Assembly: GCF_027019125.1 (NCBI RefSeq)
Contig: NZ_JALUXE010000027.1
Span: forward strand, 496,001 to 560,000
Direction: 5' to 3'
DNA length: 64,000 nucleotides
DNA from: Roseovarius sp.
GTDB taxonomy: Bacteria; Pseudomonadota; Alphaproteobacteria; Rhodobacterales; Rhodobacteraceae
The notes under the pieces are model-generated. The model did not search any database. It had not been told where the DNA came from and saw only the letters and a list, made by a program, of their open reading frames with translations. A program made the position numbers and the translations under genes. Below are positions 34,896 through 42,824 of this stretch, piece by piece (position 1 is the stretch's first letter; each line of letters opens with the position of its first letter).

Positions 34896-36176
34896 ATGCC
34901 CCCCATTCAGGACCACCCGCTGCGCTATGAGTTGGCCAATGAGCTGCATGCGCGCCCCTTTCCCTCGCTCAGTGCGCCCTGCACCGCCGTTTATCTGGCG
35001 GTCAAGCAGCCGCATGACGCGGCCAAGCGGGACCGGGCGGCGGATCTCGCGCATCTGATCGCGCTTCTCGATCGCTACGGGGCCAAGCATCCGCAGCCGG
35101 GGGCCACGCATTATTCCGGTCAGATCGGACGGCACAGTCTGAAATGGGAAAGCCATACCGAGATGGTGACCTATACCGTGTTTACCGACGGGGTCAGCGC
35201 ACGGCCCTTTGATCCGGCGGATTTCGAGGTGTTTCCGGCCGATTGGCTGGCGGACGCGCCAGGGCTGCGCGTCACCTCGGCGATGATCCGGGTGATCCCG
35301 TGGAAGAGCCGCGAGGCAACGCGTGACGAGATTGATCAGTGGTTCGTGTCCGAAAGCGTGGCAGTGGCGCGCGTGCTGGATGATGCGGCGGTCATGGCCG
35401 GGGATTTCCGGATTGATCCGGCGGGGCATTTGCGGTTTTCGCTGCACGTGGCCCCCAGCACCGGCGCGCGCCGGATTGGCCGCGTGGTGCAGCGCCTCTG
35501 CGAGATCGAGACCTACAAGGCGATGTCGATGCTGGGCTTTGCCCGCGTGCGCGAAATGGGCCGCCAGATGGGCGAGACCGACAGCCAGTTGAGCCGCCTG
35601 ATCAACGACATGACGGCGGGTAGCCAACCGGCGGAGGAAACATTGCAAAGCCTCTTGCGGGTCTCGGCGGAACTGGAGGCATTGGTGGCGCGCTCGTCCT
35701 TTCGGTTTGGGGCGACGGCCGCCTATGAGCAGATCGTCAACCAGCGGATCGCGGTCTTGCGCGAGGAACGCTTTGAGGGGCGGCAGACCTTCGCGGAATT
35801 CATGATGCGCCGGTATGATCCGGCGATGCGCACGGTGCGCGCCACCAAGGACCGGCTGGCCGCCATGGCCGACCGGGCGATGCGGGCGGGCGAATTGCTG
35901 CGCACACGGGTGGATGTGGAGCGCAGCGCGCAGAATCAGGCGCTGTTGGAGAGCATGGACAAGCGCGCCGATCTGCAACTCCGGTTGCAAAAGACGGTCG
36001 AGGGCCTTTCGGTCGTTGCGATCAGCTATTACGCGGTGTCGCTGGCCTCTTATCTGCTTTATCCGCTGGCCGAGGTGCTGGGCATGAGCAAGGGCAGCGT
36101 CACCGCTGCCGTCACCCTGCCGGTTATTGCCCTCGTGTGGTGGATGGTGCAGCGTATTCGCAAGAAGCTGCATTAG
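34896..36176 (+). CDS. DUF3422 family protein
   Basis: 426 residues. It starts with the family opening DHPLRYELANELHARPFPSL and contains HYSGQIGRHSLKWESHTE and VTYTVFTDG. The C-terminus has two membrane helices (ISYYAVSLASYLLYPLAEVL and VTLPVIALVWWMVQRI). A long helical region lies between (RATKDRLAAMADRAMRAGEL). DUF3422 proteins are common in proteobacteria and lack an assigned function; the build suggests a cytoplasmic domain anchored by a C-terminal hairpin. ATG 34896 follows AGGAG; ATG 34866 is upstream in frame but less likely. Confidence 0.88.
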   Translation: MPPIQDHPLRYELANELHARPFPSLSAPCTAVYLAVKQPHDAAKRDRAADLAHLIALLDRYGAKHPQPGATHYSGQIGRHSLKWESHTEMVTYTVFTDGVSARPFDPADFEVFPADWLADAPGLRVTSAMIRVIPWKSREATRDEIDQWFVSESVAVARVLDDAAVMAGDFRIDPAGHLRFSLHVAPSTGARRIGRVVQRLCEIETYKAMSMLGFARVREMGRQMGETDSQLSRLINDMTAGSQPAEETLQSLLRVSAELEALVARSSFRFGATAAYEQIVNQRIAVLREERFEGRQTFAEFMMRRYDPAMRTVRATKDRLAAMADRAMRAGELLRTRVDVERSAQNQALLESMDKRADLQLRLQKTVEGLSVVAISYYAVSLASYLLYPLAEVLGMSKGSVTAAVTLPVIALVWWMVQRIRKKLH

Positions 36177-36201
36177 CGTTGCGCCCCATCAAACCATACC
36201 C

Positions 36202-36259
36202 GTCCCGGACCTGATCCGGGACCTCGCCGAGGCAGGGTAGAGGCCCCGGATCGGGGGCC
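36202..36259. repeat. Two GC palindromes between convergent genes
   Basis: First palindrome: GTCCCGGA / TCCGGGAC (36202-36209 and 36215-36222) around CCTGA. Second: GGCCCC / GGGGCC (36242-36247 and 36254-36259). The first is a type of intergenic palindrome seen often in alphaproteobacteria. They lie between the convergent DUF3422 and SHMT-like genes and may stop transcription from both sides. Confidence 0.55.
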
Positions 36260-36288
36260 GGGGCGATGTGAACCCGCTCTAATGCGGT

Positions 36289-37605
36289 TCAGGTGATGTA
36301 ATGCAGCCGGTCGAAGCTCTGACGCCAGCCTGAGACCTCGGGCAAGAGCGCATCGGGGTCATTGCCGCGCAGCGCCCGCGCGATGAGCGCCGCCATGCGC
36401 GGGGCATGCTCTGTTGTGACACCCCAGCGGACAAGCTCGGGCGTGCCGATCCTGAGCCCGTTCATATCGCCCGCCACGGGCGCAATCGGCAGGCCTATAC
36501 CACAGGCGAGAAAGCCCGCGCGGCGCAGCGTTTTCGACGCCGCCTGACCGCCGCCGAACCCCGCCGCCGCGATGGCGAATTGGTGCGAGGCGGTGGCGAT
36601 TCCCCCGGCCTTGAAGACGGGCAGGCCTTCGGCCTCAAGTGCCGTTGCCAGCGCCTGTGCCGTGGACACCATCTGCGCGGCATAGCTGCGGCCATGGGTG
36701 CGCCAGTCGCAGAGCGTGATGGCAAGTGCTGCGGATTTCGCCGCATCGAAATTGGCCGTCATGCCGGGAAAGGCGATGGCATCCAGACGTTCCGCGAGAT
36801 CAGCCTCGTTGGTGACGATGAGCCCCCCGGCAGGTCCCCCAAGGCTTTTGTAGGTGCTCATCGTCATCAGATGCGCGCCCTCATCGAGCGGGTTCTTCCA
36901 TGCCCCGCCCGCGATGATCCCGCATTGATGCGCCGCGTCAAAGAGCAGCTTGGCGCCCACCGCATCGGCAATCGCGCGCACCTCGCGCACGGGGTGTTCC
37001 TGCAGGTTGAGGCTTGCGCCCAGTGTGATCAGCCGGGGGCGTTCGGCCAGGGCCAGCGCGCGCAGACCCGCGACATCGACCGTGTAGCCATCGGCATTCA
37101 CCGGGGCCTCAAGGATACGCAGGCCATAAAGCCCGGCGCAGCCCGGCGCATGATGGGTGACGTGGCCGCCGACCGAGGCGGGCGGCGCGATGATCGTGTC
37201 GCCGGGGCGGCAGGTGGCCATGAAGGCGTAGAGATTGGCAATCGCGCCAGAGGGCACGCGGATTTCAGCGTATTTCGCACCGAACACCTCGGCGGCGAGT
37301 TCCGCCGCGATGACCTCGATTTCCTCGATCGCTTCGAGCCCCATTTCGTATTTGTCGCCCGGATAGCCCAGCGACGGGCGCGAGCCTATCCCCGAGGCCA
37401 GAAGCGCCTCGGCGCGTGGGTTCATCACATTTGTGGCGGGGTTGAGGTTGAAACACTGGGCCTCGTGGATGCGGCGGTTGTCACTTGCCAGCGCCTCGAT
37501 GCGCGCGGCGATGGTGCCCGCGTCCTCGTGCGCGGTACGGGTGGCAAGGGTCTGGATCAGGTCTTCGCAAAGGCTGGGCACCCAGGTGCGGCGGGCAAGT
37601 GTCAT
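36289..37605 (-). CDS. Serine hydroxymethyltransferase-like PLP enzyme
   Basis: 438 residues of the SHMT family. It retains LGYPGDKYEMGLEAIEEIE (counterpart of the glycine-binding GYPGxRYYGG block), VPSGAIANLYAFM, SVGGHVTHHAPG and the Schiff-base lysine in MSTYKSLGGPAGGLIV. The usual T-H-K-T around the lysine is T-Y-K-S, and the Y-Y-G-G of true GlyA is changed, so this is a divergent paralogue. It may act on another alpha-amino acid such as a 2-methylated serine. ATG 37605 follows GAGGAGA; the frame extends to 37647. It diverges from a LysR regulator, suggesting substrate-inducible expression. Confidence 0.85.
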   Translation of the reverse strand: MTLARRTWVPSLCEDLIQTLATRTAHEDAGTIAARIEALASDNRRIHEAQCFNLNPATNVMNPRAEALLASGIGSRPSLGYPGDKYEMGLEAIEEIEVIAAELAAEVFGAKYAEIRVPSGAIANLYAFMATCRPGDTIIAPPASVGGHVTHHAPGCAGLYGLRILEAPVNADGYTVDVAGLRALALAERPRLITLGASLNLQEHPVREVRAIADAVGAKLLFDAAHQCGIIAGGAWKNPLDEGAHLMTMSTYKSLGGPAGGLIVTNEADLAERLDAIAFPGMTANFDAAKSAALAITLCDWRTHGRSYAAQMVSTAQALATALEAEGLPVFKAGGIATASHQFAIAAAGFGGGQAASKTLRRAGFLACGIGLPIAPVAGDMNGLRIGTPELVRWGVTTEHAPRMAALIARALRGNDPDALLPEVSGWRQSFDRLHYIT

Positions 37606-37705
37606 GGCGGTCTCCTCGACAGGCTTTGCGGCAGGATGCGGCGGCACGGTGGACGGCGCAAACGAGAATATGTAAAAATGAGCATAGAAAAACTAAGGCT
37701 AGAAA

Positions 37706-38596
37706 ATGTCTGTATCTCCACCCCGCCCCAAGGGCCCACCGCTCAATGCACTCCGCGCGTTCGAGGCGGCGGCGCGTCTGGGTGGTTTTGCCAATGCCGC
37801 CGAAGAGCTGTGCGTGACCCCCGGCGCAATTTCGCAGCACATCCGGACGCTTGAGGACTGGCTTGGCGCCGCTCTGTTCGAGCGCCGGTCGCAGGGGGTG
37901 CGGTTGACCGCGCTGGGGGCCGAGGCGCTGCCGGGCTTTGCGCGGGCCTTCGATGCGATGGGGGCGGCGGTGCATGGCATGCGCTCCGCCGCGCGCCATG
38001 AAACCCTGCACATTGCGGCGCTGCCCAGCGTGGCGCAACTCTGGCTCTCGCCGCGATTGCCGGCGGTGCGCGCGGCGTTGCCCGATCTGCGGGTTTCCGT
38101 TTCGGCCATCGAGACGCCGCCCAACCTCGCGCGGGATCTCTTTGATCTCAGTCTCTTTATCCGGTCTCCGACCGGGGCACGGGGAGAGCAGGTATTGGCG
38201 CAGGATATGATCCTGCCGGTTTGTGCCCCCGAGATCGCCGCGCGGCTGCGCAACCCTGCCGATCTGGCAGGAGAGACCCTGTTGCACGATGCACTCTGGC
38301 CCGAGGACTGGGCGCTCTGGGCGCGGGTGATGATGTCGGATCTCCGCCTGCCCACCGACGGGCCGCGCTATTCGCTCTATGCCATTGCGCTGGAAGAGGC
38401 GCGGCACGGGGCCGGGGTGCTTATGGGGCATCTCAGCCTTGTGAACAGCGCGCTGGAGGATGGCAGTCTCGTTGCGCCGTTCGCCGCGCCTGTGCCCACG
38501 GGCAAGGCGCTGGTGCTGGAACATCCCGCCTTTGCTCCGCCCCGTGCCGATCTGGCGCAGGTGTTGACGCTGCTTGCCGGACAGGTGACGAGCTGA
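37706..38596 (+). CDS. LysR family transcriptional regulator (GcvA-like)
   Basis: 296 residues. The winged helix-turn-helix at the N-terminus reads ALRAFEAAARLGGFANAAEE and LCVTPGAISQHIRTLEDWLG, followed by the effector-binding domain (RGEQVLAQDMILPVCAPEIA, GVLMGHLSLVNSALEDG). The PPLNALRAFEAAARLG opening resembles GcvA/AmpR-like regulators. It is divergent to the SHMT-like gene across 100 bases, the usual arrangement for a LysR protein and its target. Confidence 0.9.
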   Translation: MSVSPPRPKGPPLNALRAFEAAARLGGFANAAEELCVTPGAISQHIRTLEDWLGAALFERRSQGVRLTALGAEALPGFARAFDAMGAAVHGMRSAARHETLHIAALPSVAQLWLSPRLPAVRAALPDLRVSVSAIETPPNLARDLFDLSLFIRSPTGARGEQVLAQDMILPVCAPEIAARLRNPADLAGETLLHDALWPEDWALWARVMMSDLRLPTDGPRYSLYAIALEEARHGAGVLMGHLSLVNSALEDGSLVAPFAAPVPTGKALVLEHPAFAPPRADLAQVLTLLAGQVTS

Positions 38597-38665
38597 TCCC
38601 CTCTGGCCATTGCCGCGCGGCTGCGGTATCCGGGCGGGGCTTGCAACACCCCGGAGGGCGCGCCC

Positions 38666-39817
38666 ATGTCCGACACCGTTCCGTTCGAGAAACCCGGCCC
38701 CGTCGAGGCCGATCTGCGCCATGCCATCGCGCCCACCGAAGAAATCATCAAAGAGGCGCGCGCGGGCCGCATGTTCATCCTCGTGGATCACGAGGATCGC
38801 GAGAACGAGGGCGATCTGGTGATCGCCGCCGAGTTCGCCACGCCCGAGGCGGTGAATTTCATGGCTACGCATGGGCGCGGCCTTATCTGCCTGCCGATGA
38901 CCGCCGAGCGGATCGACCGGCTGGGCCTGCCGATGATGGCGGTCAACAATTCCTCGCGGCATGAGACCGCCTTTACCGTGTCCATCGAGGCGCGTGAGGG
39001 CGTGAGCACAGGCATTTCCGCCCATGACCGGGCGCTGACCATTGCCACCGCGATCAATGAGCAGAACACCATGGCGGCGATTGCGACGCCGGGGCACATC
39101 TTTCCCCTGCGGGCGCGGCGCGGGGGCGTGCTGGTGCGGGCAGGCCATACCGAGGCGGCGGTGGATATTGCGCGGCTGGCGGGGCTGAACCCCTCGGGGG
39201 TGATCTGCGAGATCATGAAAGAGGATGGCAGCATGGCGCGGCTGCCAGATCTGATCGAATTTGCCGCCAAGCATGACCTCAAGATCGGCACGATTTCCGA
39301 TCTCATTGCCTATCGCCACAAGCATGACAACCTGATCACCGAGGTGGGGCGGGACTCTGTCTCTTCAAGCCATGGGGGCGATTGGGAGATGCGCATTTTC
39401 GCCGATCAGATCACCCAGACCGAGCATGTCGTGCTGACCAAGGGCGATGTGACCGATGGCCGCCCCGTGCTGGCGCGCACCCACGCGCTCAACGCGCTGG
39501 AGGATGTGCTGGGCATCGGCCTGAGCAAGCGCGCCCAGGGTCCCACGGGCAAGCTGCCGCGCGCGATGGAGATCATCGCCCGCGAGGGGCGTGGCGCGGT
39601 GTTCCTGTTTCGTCAACCCCGGCCCAAGCTGGCGGGGGAGATGGAGGACGAGGATGCGCCGCGCACCATCAAGCACACCGGCCTTGGCGCGCAGATCATG
39701 GCGACCATGGGCATTCGCGAGTTGATCCTGCTGACGGATAGCCCGAAAACCCGTTATCTGGGCCTTGATGCCTACGGGATTTCGATCACCGGCACCCGCC
39801 CCCTGACCGAGGAGTAA
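38666..39817 (+). CDS. ribB: 3,4-dihydroxy-2-butanone-4-phosphate synthase with degenerate GTP cyclohydrolase II domain
   Basis: 383 residues. The N-terminal RibB domain (about 20-220) is intact: VDHEDRENEGDLVIAAE, THGRGLICLPMT, TPGHIFPLRA and GHTEAAVDIARLAGL. It makes the four-carbon precursor of riboflavin from ribulose-5-phosphate. The C-terminal half (about 225-383) resembles RibA but lacks the zinc-binding cysteines: the place of HSExLTGD...CDCG reads RTHALNALEDVLGIGLSK, and REGRGIGL becomes FRQPRPKLAG. Only the end, GIRELILLTDSPKTRYLGLD, stays recognisable. The RibA activity must therefore come from another gene. First gene of ribB-ribH-nusB. Confidence 0.92.
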   Translation: MSDTVPFEKPGPVEADLRHAIAPTEEIIKEARAGRMFILVDHEDRENEGDLVIAAEFATPEAVNFMATHGRGLICLPMTAERIDRLGLPMMAVNNSSRHETAFTVSIEAREGVSTGISAHDRALTIATAINEQNTMAAIATPGHIFPLRARRGGVLVRAGHTEAAVDIARLAGLNPSGVICEIMKEDGSMARLPDLIEFAAKHDLKIGTISDLIAYRHKHDNLITEVGRDSVSSSHGGDWEMRIFADQITQTEHVVLTKGDVTDGRPVLARTHALNALEDVLGIGLSKRAQGPTGKLPRAMEIIAREGRGAVFLFRQPRPKLAGEMEDEDAPRTIKHTGLGAQIMATMGIRELILLTDSPKTRYLGLDAYGISITGTRPLTEE

Positions 39818-39821
39818 GAGC

Positions 39822-40367
39822 ATGGCCGAGCACGAATATTCCCTGCCGCGCGCCGAGTTTGACAAGCCCGTCAAGGTCTTGATCGTGGTGGCGCCGTTCT
39901 ATCGCGACATCGCCGACAACCTGATTGCCGGGGCCACCGCGGAAATCGAGGCCACGGGCGGGACCTATGAGATTGCCGAAGTGCCCGGCGCGCTGGAAAT
40001 CCCGACCGCCATCGGTATCGCGGAACGCATGGCCAATTTCGACGCCTATGTGGCGCTGGGCTGTGTGATCCGGGGCGAGACCACGCATTACGACACCGTC
40101 TGCAATGACAGCTCGCGCGGTATCACGCTGTTGGGCCTGCAGGGCCTGTGCATCGGCAATGGGATCCTGACGGTGGAAAACCGCGCCCAGGCCGAGGTGC
40201 GCGCCGATCCCGCGCGCATGAACAAGGGTGCGGGTGCGGCGGCGGCGGCCTTGCATCTGGTGGCGCTCGCCCGTAAATGGGGCGGCCCGCGCAAGGGCGT
40301 GGGATTCAAGCCCGCGGCCGAGGAAATCCAGATCGCGGGTGCAGCAAAAGGCAAACCCGTCGCATGA
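39822..40367 (+). CDS. ribH: 6,7-dimethyl-8-ribityllumazine synthase
   Basis: 181 residues. Lumazine synthase joins the RibB product to the pyrimidinedione precursor in riboflavin synthesis. It has KVLIVVAPFYRDIADNLIAG, VPGALEIPTAIGIA and CVIRGETTHYDTVCNDSSRG, with the conserved His in the THYD position, and the C-terminal ARKWGGPRKG. A slightly long C-terminus (EEIQIAGAAKGKPVA) is present. It starts four bases after ribB and overlaps nusB by ATGA, so all three are coupled. Confidence 0.95.
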   Translation: MAEHEYSLPRAEFDKPVKVLIVVAPFYRDIADNLIAGATAEIEATGGTYEIAEVPGALEIPTAIGIAERMANFDAYVALGCVIRGETTHYDTVCNDSSRGITLLGLQGLCIGNGILTVENRAQAEVRADPARMNKGAGAAAAALHLVALARKWGGPRKGVGFKPAAEEIQIAGAAKGKPVA

Positions 40368-40846
40368 CCACCGATCCCGCCCTCTCTGGCAATCGCAAGC
40401 GCCAGATGAAATCCGCCGCCCGCCTCTACGCGGTGCAGGCGCTGTTTCAGATGGAACATTCCGGCCAGAGTGTGGACACGGTACGCGAGGAGTTTCTCGA
40501 CTTCCGGTTCGGGGCCCAGGTGGACGAGGGCGTCGACATGGCCGAGGGCGATGTCGATCTCTTTCGCAAGCTGCTTGACGATGCGGTCAGCTGGCAGGCC
40601 AAGATCGACCAGATGACGGACCGGGCCCTGGTGGCGAAATGGCCGATCGGGCGGATCGATCCCACGCTGCGCGCGCTCTTTCGCGCGGCAGGGGCGGAAC
40701 TGGTGCAATCCGACACGCCGCCCAAGGTGGTGATCATGGAATATGTCGATGTCGCCAAGGCCTTCTATCCCGAAGGACGCGAGTCCAAATTCGTCAACGC
40801 CGTGCTGGATCACATGGCGCGCGAGGCGCGGCCCGAGGCGTTTTGA
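40364..40846 (+). CDS. nusB: Transcription antitermination protein NusB
   Basis: 160-residue all-helical RNA-binding protein. It helps form the antitermination complex with NusE and boxA RNA for rRNA transcription. Typical pieces are SAARLYAVQALFQMEHSG at the N-terminus, ALFRAAGAELVQSDTPPKVV in the middle and YVDVAKAFYPEGRESKFVNA near the C-terminus. ATG 40364 overlaps the ribH stop. The ribH-nusB pairing is conserved across many proteobacteria. Confidence 0.94.
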   Translation: MTTDPALSGNRKRQMKSAARLYAVQALFQMEHSGQSVDTVREEFLDFRFGAQVDEGVDMAEGDVDLFRKLLDDAVSWQAKIDQMTDRALVAKWPIGRIDPTLRALFRAAGAELVQSDTPPKVVIMEYVDVAKAFYPEGRESKFVNAVLDHMAREARPEAF

Positions 40847-40863
40847 TCCGCGGGCAGCACAAA

Positions 40864-40910
40864 TTGGGGGCCAGCCCCCAAACCCCCGAGGTATTTTTGG
40901 CCAGATGAGG
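40864..40910 (+). repeat. REP-like dispersed repeat, copy 2
   Basis: Palindrome TTGGGGG-CCAG-CCCCCAA (40864-40881) followed by ACCCCCGAGGTATTTTTGGC and CAGATGAG. It is the same design as at 30172 and 46797, and lies 17 bases after the nusB stop. Confidence 0.82.
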
Positions 40911-40995
40911 CCGCGGCGCGAAAGGGTCGCGGGCCGTTCACTTGTATTCCTCTGGCAAAGGCGTAGAATCGGGACATAAGCAAAGGAGTCGTCAA

Positions 40996-41325
40996 ATGCC
41001 CAAGCTTGTCCGCCTCTATATCACGCAGGTCGCCATCGGATTCGGCATTGCCGCGGCCTTTGTGGCCATGCTTTTGTGGTTCAATGTCGCGAACCTGTGG
41101 CATCTGGTGACGCATTCCGACAAGGGGCTGTTGGCGGTGGTCGTGCTGTGGTTCGCCAATGGCATCATCTTTGCCGGGGTGCAATTTGCCATCGCCGTGA
41201 TGCGGATGAAGGATGACGATGACGACGAACCGCGCGGCGGGCATCGCCAGCGGATGATGGTGCGGGATTATGTGGCGATTCCGGTGCGGGTCGATGACAG
41301 GCGGCACCCGATTCGGCGGCGCTGA
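40996..41325 (+). CDS. Small membrane protein of unknown function
   Basis: 109 residues with two hydrophobic helices (YITQVAIGFGIAAAFVAMLL and GLLAVVVLWFANGIIFAGVQ) and an acidic stretch MKDDDDDEPRGG followed by a basic tail. AAAGGAG at 40982-40988 supports ATG 40996. I do not recognise a named family; the small two-helix membrane build is common in Rhodobacteraceae. Confidence 0.75.
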   Translation: MPKLVRLYITQVAIGFGIAAAFVAMLLWFNVANLWHLVTHSDKGLLAVVVLWFANGIIFAGVQFAIAVMRMKDDDDDEPRGGHRQRMMVRDYVAIPVRVDDRRHPIRRR

Positions 41326-41352
41326 GCGCGGCGCGCGGCCACGCGGGACAAT

Positions 41353-41522
41353 GGGTGTGACGGGCCCGTAGCAACCGTTCGGCGTTATGATTCCCGAGGA
41401 CCTGTTTGTACAGGTGGGCATCGGGTAACTGGACCAGGGTCCAGACAGAGCCAATTCCCTCGGAATTGCTTAAGGCCACTGGAATACAACCGGTATCGAG
41501 AAGAACAGCACCCGTCACAGCC
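41353..41522 (-). ncRNA. Candidate structured RNA, family not recognised
   Basis: A 267-base gene-free gap, lower in GC than its neighbours, holds nested inverted repeats. A long-range stem joins 41356-41364 (TGTGACGGG) with 41511-41519 (CCCGTCACA), extended to 41353-41364/41511-41522 with one mismatch. Inside are three local hairpins: 41393-41397 with 41421-41425 enclosing ACCTGT/ACAGGT (41400-41405 and 41410-41415); CTGGACC/GGTCCAG (41429-41435 and 41438-41444); CAATTCC/GGAATTG (41452-41458 and 41462-41468). On the minus strand TTGTCG, 17 bases, TACCTG ends just before the closing stem, a plausible promoter, so I favour that strand. No T run ends it. A folded mobile palindromic element is the alternative. 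I cannot assign it to 6S, tmRNA or SRP RNA. Confidence 0.45.
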
Positions 41523-41592
41523 CTCAGGTAAGTCTTTCCCACGCCGTCGACAAGGGGTTGCGCACGTTCGTGGTTTGTTCATAATTCCGGCC

Positions 41593-42036
41593 ATGGAATT
41601 CGGAACCGATCAGATGCTGCAGCCGGGGCAGGTGCTGGCGCGGGGGGTGTGCCGCCATCTGCGCAGCCATGATTTTGATTCGATTGTTGAATTCGTGCCT
41701 GAACGGGGGCGGCGCGTCGATGTGATGGCGCTTGGCCCCAAGGGTGAAATCTGGGTGATCGAGTGCAAGTCGAGCCGGGCCGATTTCATGGGCGACGCCA
41801 AGTGGCAAGGCTATCTGCAATGGTGCGATCGCTATTTCTGGGCGGTGGATGCCGAATTTCCGGTGGATCTGCTGCCTGAGGGCACCGGGCTGATTCTTGC
41901 GGATGGGTATGGCGCGGAAATCATTCGCATGGGGCCGGAGACCCGGTTGGCCGGAGCGCGGCGTGCGGCGCTCACGCGCAAGTTTGCCCGCCATGCGGCG
42001 CGGCGGCTGCAATCGGTGCTCGATCCGCGGTTATGA
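41593..42036 (+). CDS. mmcB: MmcB family DNA repair protein
   Basis: 147 residues. It resembles MmcB (formerly DUF1052), a putative PD-(D/E)xK nuclease-fold protein tied to damage-inducible mutagenesis in Caulobacter. Visible elements are the E...RRVDVMALGPKGEIWVIECK pattern, giving D-(x)n-ExK, followed by SSRADFMGDAKWQGYLQWCD and YFWAVDAEFPVDLLPEGTGL. The length fits the family. ATG 41593 begins MEFGTDQMLQPGQVLARGV; an upstream TTG is possible. It directly follows the structured intergenic region. Confidence 0.87.
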   Translation: MEFGTDQMLQPGQVLARGVCRHLRSHDFDSIVEFVPERGRRVDVMALGPKGEIWVIECKSSRADFMGDAKWQGYLQWCDRYFWAVDAEFPVDLLPEGTGLILADGYGAEIIRMGPETRLAGARRAALTRKFARHAARRLQSVLDPRL

Positions 42037-42219
42037 GCCCTTGGCCCGTGCCGCCTGGGCGGAGGCAATGATTTCCTGCGCGATTTCCTCGGCCTCTTCG
42101 GGGGTGAAATCCATCGGCAGGTCAATGCCTTGCGCCTCGATGTAGAGACGAACCATGCCTTGATCGGTCGGCCCGATCTGGAGGTTGGCCTCGATGTCGC
42201 TCTCTGAATTGATCCCCAT
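42031..42219 (-). CDS. Small DUF6324-like protein
   Basis: 62 acidic residues: MGINSESDIEANLQIGPTDQ at the N-terminus, then GMVRLYIEAQGIDLPMDFTP and a helix EEAEEIAQEIIASAQAARAK. The pattern is that of the small DUF6324 family from Rhodobacteraceae, function unknown. AGGAGAGCGCC precedes the ATG. It converges with and overlaps the end of mmcB by six bases. Confidence 0.82.
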   Translation of the reverse strand: MGINSESDIEANLQIGPTDQGMVRLYIEAQGIDLPMDFTPEEAEEIAQEIIASAQAARAKGS

Positions 42220-42297
42220 GGCGCTCTCCTTGCAACAGGGGGCGTGCTATCCGTTTCCCCCTTGATTGACAAGCGCCTTGGCGCTTTGCTGGGCGCT

Positions 42298-42783
42298 ATG
42301 GATGAGATCGCGTTGCGCCTGTTTCGAGCGGAAGACGCCCCCTGGCTGACAGAGCGCCACGGGACACTCTACGCGCGTGAGGCGGGGTTTGACGCCACAT
42401 TCGCGCCGCTGGTGGCCGAGATCATCGCGGATTATCTGGCGCGCCATGATCCTGCGCGCGAGGCGGGGTGGATCGCCGAGGCGGATGGGCGGCCGCTTGG
42501 CTCGATTTTCTGCGTGGCGCAGGGCGCGGAGGTGGCCAAGCTGCGGCTCTTTCTCCTGGAGCCAGAGGCGCGGGGGCGGGGGCTTGGCCAGCGGATGCTG
42601 GCGCGTTGCATGGATTTCGCACGCGCCAAAGGCTATGCGCGCATGACGCTGGCCACCCATGAGAGTCATCGCGCCGCCTGCGCGCTCTATGCGCGCAACG
42701 GCTGGCAGATCGCAGAGGCGCGTCCGGTGCATGCCTATGGCTGTGATCTGGTGGAACAAACCTGGGAAATCGCGTTGCATTAG
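42298..42783 (+). CDS. GNAT family N-acetyltransferase
   Basis: 161 residues with the acetyl-CoA-binding motif A: KLRLFLLEPEARGRGLGQRM (R-G-x-G-L-G), preceded by LGSIFCVAQGAEVA and followed by ARMTLATHESHRAACALYAR. These are complete GNAT motifs. The acceptor cannot be deduced. ATG 42298 begins MDEIALRLFRAEDAP, which aligns with GNAT starts; no strong ribosome site is seen. Confidence 0.87.
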   Translation: MDEIALRLFRAEDAPWLTERHGTLYAREAGFDATFAPLVAEIIADYLARHDPAREAGWIAEADGRPLGSIFCVAQGAEVAKLRLFLLEPEARGRGLGQRMLARCMDFARAKGYARMTLATHESHRAACALYARNGWQIAEARPVHAYGCDLVEQTWEIALH

Positions 42784-42824
42784 ACTTGCAATCCCAACAC
42801 GGTAAAGCTAAATCGCCCCCCAGT

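Noticed and set aside
38597..38665. Possible FMN riboswitch before ribB
   Set aside because: The gap is only 69 bases and lacks the conserved FMN aptamer sequence.
37481..39325. A 614-residue minus-strand frame
   Set aside because: It runs antisense through the LysR gene and ribB; both plus-strand genes carry intact family motifs.
41353..41522. Naming the structured intergenic region as 6S RNA
   Set aside because: Some hairpin sequence recalls the 3' side of E. coli 6S RNA, but the order of elements does not fit and the usual zapA or formyl-THF ligase neighbours are absent; left as an unassigned candidate.
41165..41594. Minus-strand small frames (69 and 125 residues) in the gap before mmcB
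   Set aside because: They have no family motif or ribosome site, and the inverted-repeat structure explains the region better than coding.
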